From Cristatella mucedo (lineage: Eukaryota > Bryozoa > Phylactolaemata > Cristatellidae), in contig WPIO01000040.1 of assembly GCA_009760855.2 (NCBI GenBank), forward strand, positions 1,200,001 to 1,264,000: DNA of 64,000 bases, given 5' to 3'. A program made the position numbers and the translations under genes. How positions within the stretch are numbered: the first letter of the stretch is position 1; each line of letters starts with the position of its first letter. A model generated the notes under the pieces. It was given only the letters and a program-made list of their open reading frames with translations. It was not told the origin of the DNA and searched no databases. Of the stretch, positions 55,400 to 64,000 are shown in pieces.

Positions 55400-56700
55400 A
55401 TCAATGCATCACAGAAGCAGGACAGTGGTAATAAGGTCCAAAGGACTAGTTGTCTTCTTTGATTGAGATACGAACTTCAGAACGAAGTCACAAGAGACCT
55501 TGAATGTAGACATTGAGGTGCTGCATGGAATTGAGGGACAGGATTCCAGGGGGGATGCTACCATCTTAGGGATGGACTCCCAGGTCTATCTTGTTGACAG
55601 AGAAGCTAGAGAAGCGATCAGCCAAATCATCACATGGATCACTAGGTAAGGAGCTAACATGGGAGCGGTGAAGATGGTTGATCGTCAACGCCAGTGTTTT
55701 TGGATTGCGCATCTGTGATTCAGCAATGTTTTTGTAAAAGCTAGACTCTGCCTTTGCTAGAATCGATTGGTACTACCTACAGTAGTTCTCTTATGTCTGT
55801 CGATGGACAGTCAATACTGGTGCGCTTAGTAGACCTAGCTAGTTTAATGTCTGTGGTAAACCAAAGGCCGTCTGGGCGAGGGCGCACACTGTAGGCTTAG
55901 TCAGAGGTGCAAACTCATCGAGCTCAGTCAGCTCGTGTAGTGTTGTAGCAATCTACCAATGATGACAGGTCGGAAGAGGTATTGAGCATCAGAGGCGAAA
56001 CAGATATTGTCGCACGGACAGCACCGATGTCAAGGGTCTTGAGGTTTCGCGATTGACATGCGATTTCAGATGAGAGGAGGGAACACATTGTAGGCTGAAT
56101 GAGACCCGTCAGATAAGCAGGATGATTTGGTCAGATAATTGGCGATGGCAAAGTGCAGTTGTATGAGAAAATTTGGTCGAGTGTGTGACCCTTGATGTGA
56201 GTAGGGCTTTGCACATGAGCCACAAGAGACAATGAGTCAGTCAGTGCACGAAACTCGGTGCTGATGGCATCAGATAAGTTATCAAAATGAATGTTGAAAT
56301 CCCACACAGTGAGGAAAGATCGATTTCTTGCACACTAGTCGAAATTAGATCAAATCTTAGATAAAGGCAGTCTTGGTATCTGGTGGGCGAAAGACTACTG
56401 CCGCCACCATCGGTAGCTTGTTATCGAGTGAAATCAGACAATGTATTCGTAAGACTGCTTCGAGAGTATTGCAAACGGGGTTGAAGTCGAAGTTCGAGCG
56501 TGTGATAATAGCGACTCCACCTCTATTTTTGATTCAGAGGCGTGAAAAAAGAAGCCAGTCGGGGTTACGTCTTTTAGTTGTTGGGCAGTGCACATCTTTT
56601 AGCCAAGTCTTACTCAAGGCGAGCAAGTTGAGGCTTTTTTCAGAAATAAGTTCGCCCACTAATTTAGAGAGATTCACAGTAACGCTTGAGGAAGAACGAA
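55400..56700 (-). mobile_element. LINE family A, 5' part (endonuclease) of the older reverse-strand copy
   Basis: Reading the reverse strand gives endonuclease-domain blocks such as DFNIHFDNLSDAI (about 56,270-56,310) and SPTHIKGHTLDQIFS (about 56,166-56,212), typical of the apurinic-type nuclease of CR1/L2 elements. Heavily mutated. Together with 52,765-54,316 it is one element of over 2.8 kb split by the nested copy. Confidence 0.75.
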
Positions 56701-57599
56701 CTGAGCGGTTCGAGACCGTGCTAAAAATGCAAAATGAGCGTTTACTCGGCTCGAAGCTCGCACCAGAGTACCGGTGCCTCAGCTTGCAGCCCTGTGTCGG
56801 CTCCGGGGCACTTTTCCTTTGTTAGTGTATAATTTAGGGATCTTAGCAGCAGCAATAAAACTTGTGGATGCATTTGAACTACGATAACGAAGCGATAATA
56901 GGTACGAACGATCATAACTAATACGCAGGTTACTGTCTGCCTGTGCATCTAACGCCGCTGCCGGCGTGGGACAATCAGCAGCCCGAAGCGAAAGCGTTTA
57001 GTTGTTTATCGGCATGTAATTTCTTACTGCGGCCTATGATAAGCACATGGATAGGGACCCGGTTCTCTTATGGCGCTATAATAATGAATTCAGTTATTTT
57101 TATTTTCGGCAGCGACTGTTGGTGTGCCTGGCAACCGGTTGCAGAGAAGTCGCTCACTCAAAGCCCAGATGCCATGAATGTTCTATGCCAGATGCTACAC
57201 TTTGCAGGAGGGCGCATCAAAATGGCAGAAGACCTGTGTGTAGCAGCAGCCACTGCAGCAGCAGCTACCGTTTCTGCTGCTGGACATTAGCTTAGCTGGG
57301 TCTCGGAAACCCCAGCAGCTCTGTCTTCACACACGGACGCTAGACATGGACCTGCCTCAGCGCGTCCCTGTCTGGCCTCTCTCACTGATCAGTGGCTGTG
57401 CCAGGCGATAATTTCCGACAGAATTCGGTCGCATGCTTTTTTGGGAGCCGAATCAGGCTATAAAGCTGTACTCGTAATGCAGGCTGTCTATTGAGAGATG
57501 AGGCGCTCTTGGCTTTAGCCGAGCGGTTCGTCTTGTCTGTCGTCAACGGCGAAGTTGCCGTATCGCAACACTTCTGTAGGCCATTCGTTGACTCCTCCC
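56701..57599. other. Intergenic, no gene recognised
   Basis: Mixed composition. A CAG/CAGCAG-rich stretch lies at about 57,240-57,285. No family signature in any frame. Confidence 0.45.
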
Positions 57600-57880
57600 T
57601 GTAAGCATAGAATCGATTTCGAGATCCTCAGTTTGGATAACAGGTCACTTTGCTCGCTTGCATTATCCTACCTATGCGACTTCCTTGCTTCACCAGCTCC
57701 TTGCTCTCACATCATCCGCTCCTCGACGTCTAGTCATTTTGCTGACTCTGGCACTAGATTCAAATCTTTTGGGGTCGAAAATTCAACTCGCACGCATCAA
57801 AAGCGAACCAGAAAGTCCGGAACTTGCTATCAGCTACGGTCACTTCGCATCAATGACCTTGCATCTTTAGGGCCTCAGCT
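57600..57880 (+). mobile_element. Very decayed LINE reverse transcriptase C-terminal fragment
   Basis: The forward frame includes HRIDFEILSL and RSLCSLALSYLCDFL, comparable with [10 protein letters not shown] and [15 protein letters not shown] of family A. It is followed by a degraded FKSFG block. No tail is visible. Confidence 0.5.
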
Positions 57881-57949
57881 GAAGACAGCATCTGTTCGGG
57901 GTAGTTTTTCTCCTTCGCCCCAGTGCCCTTGTCTTATTCGTTCCGGTGT

Positions 57950-58085
57950 ACTCACGACCGAGGTCGTAGGTTAGAACATTGCACTTGGGCGATTCTTTAT
58001 TGCTTTATTGATTCTTTATTTTTAAGTGGTGATAGCCAATGTCTATTTTGCTGCTATATAAATGAGGCTGTTAAATAACTAGGTA
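57950..58085 (+). repeat. tRNA-derived SINE, copy 3 (decayed)
   Basis: GGTCGTAGGTTAGAACATTG in place of the B-box, GGGCGATTCTTTATTG, GTGGTGATAGCC, and the end ATATAAATGAGGCTGTTAAA align in order with the other two copies. Confidence 0.6.
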
Positions 58086-58765
58086 TTTTTTTATCTAGAT
58101 CAAATCGTCTTCCGCATGCTAACTCATCCAAGAACAGGCCCGAGCACTAGAGCTGGTGAGAAATTTTTGAAATTCCATGTTCATCTAGCGAGTGATAATA
58201 GTCTAATTGCCTACTTCAAGCTCCGAGTGACAGCTACTAAGGCTAATTTGCAATTATTATGCAGTAAATAAGGATGTTAAATCAGTCTTAAATCACCTTT
58301 ACCTATACTTATTAATTTTCTACTCACCTCTGCTCTCTCGAATTCCATAACGATTCATAGTATACCGACGGTTTGTTAAATAGTAAGTCATTATCAAGCT
58401 GATTTAGGCCAGATCATGATTACCTGCACTTAAAAGCTGCATAGTGATACCAGCTTAATTCGTGGTGATGTTTGATGTAGGATTTGGTCAAGGTTGATTT
58501 CTTTGCTCACAAGGAGGATGGAGTGAGTGGGGCAGCTAATACGGTTTCGTGTGTTCATACAGCAATGACAGGTTCTGCTAAGCAGACAAAGGCAGTGTGC
58601 ATAGCGGTATTTTTTCAATATGGTCGCCAGCTTATACTTTTAAGCATATGCACATACTTTAAATAGATACATTTCCAGCTTTATTTTTTGCTTTAAGTTT
58701 TAGTAGTGATGGCCTGTATAATTTTGGGTTTACGGTTTCCTGATTAGATTTTTTGGGTTTTGAGT
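58086..58765. other. Intergenic, no gene recognised
   Basis: AT-leaning sequence. A short string near 58,262 (GCAGTAAATAAGGATGTTAA) resembles the SINE 3' end and may be a further fragment. Confidence 0.45.
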
Positions 58766-59734
58766 AAATAATAATAATAATAATAATGCACTTGATAAAG
58801 CGCCCTCAGAGAACTTAAATCTCTTTCTAGGCGCTTTACATTTGCTGCCAAGTGAAATGCAATTGAATGGTAAGTCAAATCATGCTTGAAAAACAAACAC
58901 AATGAATAATATGGTTAGGGGTGACATGCACAGGGTCAGCATGCAAATGTGGTTAGTGGCAGCATGCACAGTGTCAGCACGCATACGCACATCAAAGACG
59001 AATCACAGGGACCCACTAAATACTGTCCTAAATAGGTGTTTTTAAGTTCCTTTTAAATGTGGTCAGGTTGGGGGATGTTCTGACGCAGGTCGGGAGGGAG
59101 TTCCAGGCTTTGGGAGCATACGAACTAAATGCACGGTCTCCAAAGGATTTAAGGTTTGTACGAGGTATTTCTAGACTGTTGGATTCCGAAAAGCAGGTGG
59201 TACGATGCTTGGCCTGATGGGGGAGTATATCTGAAAGATGGGCTGGAGCCATACAATGAAGGGACCTAAAAGTGAGTGACAAAACCCTGAAGTCAATCCG
59301 TTGCTTGACTGGTAGCCAATGCAGGTCGGCGAGAAGTGGAGTAATGTGGCAACTGCGACGCTCACGACAGACAAGCCTAGCTGCAGAGTTTTGCACCAGC
59401 TGCAATCGCCTGATCGCACATGCAGGTAGGCCAGTAAGCAGTGAGTTGCAGAAGTCGAGACGAGATGTCACGAATGCATGGACCAACTTGGACGTGGTAT
59501 CCGTATCTAAACAAGCCCGAATTTTAGCAATGTTATGAAGCTGAAAATTGGCAGATTTGACTGTGGAGCTGATATGGTCGTCTAACGAGAGGTCGCTTTG
59601 GAATGACATCTAGATTTTGAGCTGATTCAACTGGAGATATGCTGGCACAGCCAATTTTGAGTTTCCAATCTCTGAATCACACTGGGTTTTCCCATAACTA
59701 GTAAGTTTGTTTTATCATCGTTTAGTTTTAAGGT
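58766..59734 (-). mobile_element. LINE family A, 5'-truncated, fairly young
   Basis: Reverse-strand frame of 193 codons (59,028-59,609) covering the reverse transcriptase C-terminal part. The 3' end has an intact hairpin (TAAAGCGCC / GGCGCTTTA) and TAA-type tail at 58,769-58,788. The 5' end stops abruptly after the block opposite the catalytic palm, near 59,734. Very close in sequence to 37,980-39,227 and 54,317-55,399. Confidence 0.93.
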
Positions 59735-60884
59735 CTTAGGATTCAGTTCATTTGGGTATTAGAGAGAAACTCCAACTGCAAAAGATAACTAAAAGCTTGT
59801 TTATTTAACGTAAGTATAAACATAGGCTGGCGACCGCGTTTAACAGCCTGCTATGAGCACTGTGCCCATAGCAGAACCTGACATCTCTGTATGAATAAAC
59901 GACTCTGCATTAGCTGAGTTGGGGTGAAGGTGAGTGATGCTTGGCCTAGCTGTATAGCCCTAGCTGCTTGCTGCACTAGTTACCGGCAGCAGGCGTTCAG
60001 TTCTTACCCCGGTGCTTCATGCATCGGTAAGTTGCTTGGGACTAGCGCTGCTGCTCCTCCAGCCTTCTCGCCTGGTTGAGGCAGAAGCCTGGATGTTGCA
60101 CAAGCTCTCGACCCTCGCTCGGCTGCAGGCTCAGTAGCGGCAGCAGCAGAAATGCTGCCCGGCTGCTCGCCCAGCCGAAGCAGCTCGAGTAGGACGGCAG
60201 CAGCTCTCTGGAGGACCACGTGATCAGATCATGCGATGCCCGGCTCTGGCTCTTCACTTGTCTGCCGAGGCGAGTCACCCCTTTGTTTTTTTCGACACAC
60301 TGCAGTTTGTCCTCCCTGCTTCCTCTATGTCTACCCGTCTATCTCTCTGTCGTTCGCTCTCCTCTCTTCGAGACCCTCTTTCTCTCTACTTTCTAGTGTA
60401 GTGGCAGAGACTGATTGTGTTTATCCGAGCGATTTCAGGCAAGACTTTACAAGTATTTAAATATTGCTTATGAACGTCGGTCGGCCTGGGTGGCTATGGC
60501 GAGCATGACTGTGAATCGGCGCGATCGTGTACCTGACTGAGGCACACCAGTTCGTACTCCCTATTGGTCCGTTAGGCAGCTGCTAACTGAACTAACTGAT
60601 CAAAGGGATCGATGCTTGAGAAAACAAAAGACGATGGCAGCGACCAACGTGGAAGGGTAGGGGAGGGAGGTGTGGTCAATGGCATAAAGAAACGGCAAAT
60701 CAACCTTGGCGACCAAGCAGCTTCACTTCTGCTACGCACGTGACCGGGAAGTCGGGCGTGACGGGACAGCAGCAGCAGAGAGAGATCGAGGGGGCAGTCA
60801 CGTGTTTATTCACTGTTCTCAGGCCGCTGGCAGAGCAGCAGCGGCGCCCGTCGCCCCTCCATCGTCTCACAGTCGCCGCGGAGA
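59735..60884. other. Intergenic, no gene recognised
   Basis: Mixed to GC-rich, with many CAG/CTG triplets at 60,040-60,200 and 60,755-60,840. A tRNA-like string (GGCCTGGGTGGCTATGGCG) near 60,483 could be a SINE head. Confidence 0.4.
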
Positions 60885-61476
60885 CTAGTCCTCCTCGTAG
60901 GCGTAGCGCCACAGGTTGCGTCTGGCTCGGCGATTGTAGTTCTGCAGCTCCAGCCACGTTGGCGGCTGCTCGGCTCGGCGGTAGGGCACGGCCAGCGGAT
61001 ACCGCCACTCGTCTCTTTCGCCCTGCTGCGGCGTCGAGCGCTTCAGTCTCTCCTTGAGCGCCTGCTCGCGTATCTCCTTGCGGTCGCGGTAGCGGTCCAG
61101 GTAGCTGCGCGAAGGCAGGACGTGCGCGCAGCTGCAGCTGTGACAGCGACCGGCAAGAGGGCGGCGCCACGCTTCCGGGCGAGAGACGACGATATGCGCT
61201 GTCCCACCCCGAAAAGGCCGGAAGCCGAGCTGCGAAAGAAGGCAAAAGCGGACGCAGCGGCATTGTGGGGCGCGTGCCCACTCACAGGTTGAACGGCTGC
61301 TTGTGTGGGTACACCACCTGCTTGGGATGGTAAGGCTCCGGGAAGTCGTACTCGTATGCCGGCTCCTTCATGTCTGCGCGAGGCGAGGCAGCGATGTAGG
61401 CCACAAGTAGAAACAGCGTAGCAGTAGAGGCCAGCCAGCCAGCCGCCTGCGTGTCCGAGAACGCCCATGCGCTCAC
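60885..61476 (-). CDS. Probable two-exon gene for a small single-pass membrane protein
   Basis: Reverse strand. The first visible exon (61,286-61,476, or from 61,373 if the AG at 61,374-61,375 is an acceptor) encodes a hydrophobic segment (GWLASTATLFLLVAYIAA) and then KEPAYEYDFPEPYHPKQVVY. It ends at a GTGAG donor. The 181-bp intron ends CGCGCAG, and exon 2 (60,885-61,104) continues in phase with YLDRYRDRKEIREQALKE and ends WRYAYEED and a stop. The join codon is split 2+1. One membrane segment followed by Pro/Tyr-rich and then charged sequence recalls mitochondrial complex I subunits such as NDUFB8 (compare its PKQYPYNNLYLERGG), but this is a weak resemblance. The true first exon may lie further upstream, beyond the minisatellite. 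Confidence 0.5.
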
Positions 61477-61720
61477 AGCAGCGCTCCGCCCATGCGCTCA
61501 CAGCAGCGCTCCGCCCATGCGCTCACAGCAGCGCTCCGCCCATGCGCTCACAGCAGCGCTCCGCCCATGCGCTCACAGCAGCGCTCCGCCCATGCGCTCA
61601 CAGCAGCGCTCCGCCCATGCGCTCACAGCAGCGCTCCGCCCATGCGCTCACAGCAGCGCTCCCGCCCATGCGCTCACAGCAGCGCTCCGCCCATGCGCTC
61701 ACAGCAGCGCTCCCGCCCAT
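61464..61720. repeat. 25-bp minisatellite, about ten units
   Basis: The unit is CCCATGCGCTCACAGCAGCG plus CTCCG, nearly perfect, with one extra C in two units near the right end. It overlaps the upstream edge of the gene on the reverse strand. There are no spacers, so it is not a CRISPR array. Confidence 0.97.
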
Positions 61721-61967
61721 CACCGCTTGCACAGCCGCAGTCATGGCGGCCGAGCTGTGGGTAAAAGCGGCTGCCACTCCTGAAGCTGACTCGGGCTACG
61801 GGTAGGTGGGCGGGTGTGGGACTCCACAAAGACAGACAGGCATGAACTTTGCCAAAAGCACGGCGACGCTACTCTCCGGCTCCTTCCTCTCTCCCAGCCG
61901 AAAGCTAGGAAGACAGCCGGTCAGAAACAAACCCGATGCATGTTGTGTGTTGCACATTGACCATAAT

Positions 61968-62150
61968 GATAATAATAATAATAATACATTTGATAAAGCG
62001 CGCCGAGAACTCAATCCCTCTCTTGGCATTTACAATTGCTGAAAAGGAAGCACGATCGAATGGTTAGTGATAGCATGTTCGATAGAAACAACAGGAAGAA
62101 GAACATGGTTAGAGGTGACATGCACAGAATCGGCATGCAAGTATGGGTAA
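61968..62150 (-). mobile_element. LINE family A 3' fragment, decayed
   Basis: ATA/ATT tail, degenerate hairpin arms (TAAAGCGC and a shortened partner) and about 100 bp of 3' untranslated region containing GGTTAGAGGTGACATGCACA. No coding part. Confidence 0.8.
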
Positions 62151-63884
62151 CATACATTTCTAGGACATCTACTCATTTCTGAACCCTTTTTAGAGTGGTT
62201 ATTTTTGTATAACGATCACAGTGAACACGTGTTAATTTTGATTCATTCGCAGTTCTTTTTAACTAAATGCCAGCCGCAAGAAGCAAATCTGTCTGTTTTT
62301 TTTTGTTTACATCAACAATGGTTTGATTTCAAGGTTATCACTACCCAGGTCACATTAGCAGTTTGTAGGACCAAGGCTAACAACTAGTAAGGACACAGCA
62401 ATTGCTACCAAGGGACAAAAGTTGCTTCACACAGTGTAATTAATAGCCCGAATTAATGGGCCCCTTCCGAAGCTCTCCTCACACACGACCTTACTCATCG
62501 ACTTATTCACAGGCGAATGGAGCGGACAGCCTCAAGCATCAAGCGCTGACACAGAAGTACACACAAACAGCTGTGTGACTTGTTAGCAAGAAAGGCACCT
62601 AAAGGCGCCTGTTATACAGTCTGCTAGTACATACTCGCCTCCCACTTGCTCACGACCCTATTCACTGGCGAGGACACACGGCTCATACAGCCCGAGGACA
62701 GCATTTCTTTTCAGGATTCGAACCCGAGAATCATCGAGCAAAGGATTCGTGACATAAACCACCAGGCCGCCGGGATGAGAGCCACAGCCAGGGACGAACT
62801 TTGTCTCGAAACAGTGCAGCAGCAGCAGCAGAATGCTGTCTAATTTGGAAGATGCCATACACAGTGCGTAGTGTGAGGTGCAGTCGATACTGGAGCTCTG
62901 CGCTCACTACCTGTGTGCTGAGTACTGCAGACACCCGCAGAAGCCAGCCAAAAAGGCCAACAGGGCTCTCTCAGAGAGGCAGGCACATGGGCGGGTCTAT
63001 GTCATCTTGATCGGGATGGAGGAGGGGGGGCCCGAAGGCAACTGTTGCAGTTTGGCCAGCAGAATTTCGTCTGCTGCTCCACTGGATGAAACTCGGCGGC
63101 AAAAACCCGCCTAGGCTTGCATCAGAGCAAGCCCGAGGCAGTTCTGGCAAGAGACTCACCGGGCCACACCAGACTGCCGAGCTGCATTGCATCAAACCGA
63201 AATCAGACATCAGACCAACAAAGCGCTGCAAAAGCCAGCCTGAGGCCAGCCTGGGTCTCTCGCAGCCCGGGCCATCGCACGACAGGCCCAATGCAGGCCT
63301 GGCAGCTGTCTCGAGCGACCTTTGACGACGTTGACGACCAAGCGACGTTGACCTTCAAAATCCACCCAAACCCCACAGGGCCAGCCGGTGCATCAGCTAC
63401 CTTTCCCAGCAATTAAGTGTCGATGACAGCACGTCCGCCAGGACCTTCGACAGGACAGGCTTTGGAGCCACGATTTTCAAGTGGCCAGAGGCAGAGCCGA
63501 GATTTTTAAGTGGGGGGAGGGGAAGATAGGCAAATAATGAACTACAGAGCACAATCATCGTGTTTTTGAGGTTTCTTTTAAAATCCTAGCCTAGGGAAGT
63601 TTGTAAATGAGGCGGACCTACAAAAAAAGCCAATGCCCACGTCCCTACCAGATCACCACGCCCGACATAGGGGCGGCCCGGGTCGCTGGCCTCCATCACC
63701 CCCTGCTATATATAGGTAGGAAAAGTGCACCCCCAGCCCTCCAGTCGCTTCTGCTGCCACTGTCCCCAGCCACATATTGACTGAAACTGCCATGTAGTGG
63801 CTAAGGTCTCAGCGGAGATTTCAGAGCATTGATGTCAAAGGGCAACAGTCATTCGAAGAGCATTTAAAGAAAGGAGGTATCACA
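62151..63884. other. Intergenic, no gene recognised
   Basis: Unique-looking sequence apart from a tRNA-like repeat head at 62,700-62,780. Frames on both strands are short and without family signature. Confidence 0.45.
62700..62780 (-). repeat. tRNA-like SINE head, reverse strand
   Basis: The complement of 62,714-62,724 is exactly GGTTCGAATCC, the consensus B-box, preceded by GGCCTGGTGGTTTATGTCAC as an A-box-like region. The arms do not form a complete cloverleaf. Confidence 0.5.
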
Positions 63885-64000
63885 GGGATCTTGGCACAAT
63901 TCATGTTCTCCCACTTTCCGATGTAATCGCCAAGCGCAATCTCAGCTTTCATTTCTATCCAGATGACAACACAGCCGTTCCTTTGCTTTGATTCCTCCCT
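63885..64000 (+). mobile_element. LINE family A fragment running off the window
   Basis: Forward strand; decayed codons equivalent to [20 protein letters not shown] (the catalytic palm) lie at the very end. The rest of the copy is outside the window. Confidence 0.75.

Noticed and set aside
61464-61720. CRISPR-like direct repeats
   Set aside because: Units are contiguous without spacers and the context is eukaryotic: a minisatellite.

Overview
The window looks like genomic DNA of an invertebrate animal; I cannot place the species. It has long GC-rich stretches with triplet repeats, abundant dinucleotide microsatellites, non-LTR retrotransposons, a tRNA-derived SINE, two animal regulatory genes and, at its centre, an AT-rich Polinton/adintovirus-type element.

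Layout. Positions 1-11,800 are mostly non-coding: (GA)n/(CT)n arrays, an 18-bp minisatellite, LINE fragments, a four-unit tandem repeat (about 7,256-7,850) and several perfect hairpins. A single-exon NHL-propeller gene lies at 11,825-12,898. Positions 12,900-19,590 are GC-rich with hairpins, a SINE and LINE pieces. A reverse-strand LINE of a second family (19,590-22,080) leads up to the virus-like element at 22,296-45,160. Beyond it are a Polycomb RING-finger gene of PCGF1 type (46,032-47,045), more LINEs (one nested inside another), SINEs, a probable two-exon gene for a small membrane protein (60,885-61,476) and a 25-bp minisatellite.

The virus-like element is about 22.9 kb with terminal inverted repeats of about 300 bp. 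It has a recognisable adintovirus/Polinton gene set: protein-primed DNA polymerase B, retroviral-type integrase, FtsK/HerA-type packaging ATPase, adenovirus-type protease, a probable minor capsid protein and a double-jelly-roll major capsid protein. Accessory genes encode a parvovirus-like phospholipase A2, a YqaJ-type exonuclease, an HNH homing-type endonuclease, zinc-ribbon proteins, membrane proteins and four fibre-like proteins with phage-tail-fibre-style repeats. It is a fossil: many genes are still open, but the element is broken in roughly fifteen to twenty places and has been hit by a LINE. A motif close to TATAGAATG, containing the start codon, recurs at most of its genes. This is the best candidate in the window for something undescribed.

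How the genes would have worked together: polymerase and TIRs replicate the DNA, integrase inserts it, ATPase, protease and capsid proteins build the particle, fibres and phospholipase serve entry. The host genes are unrelated to it: NHL proteins are interaction scaffolds, and PCGF1 belongs to a chromatin-silencing complex. All identifications come from reading the sequence; no database search was made.
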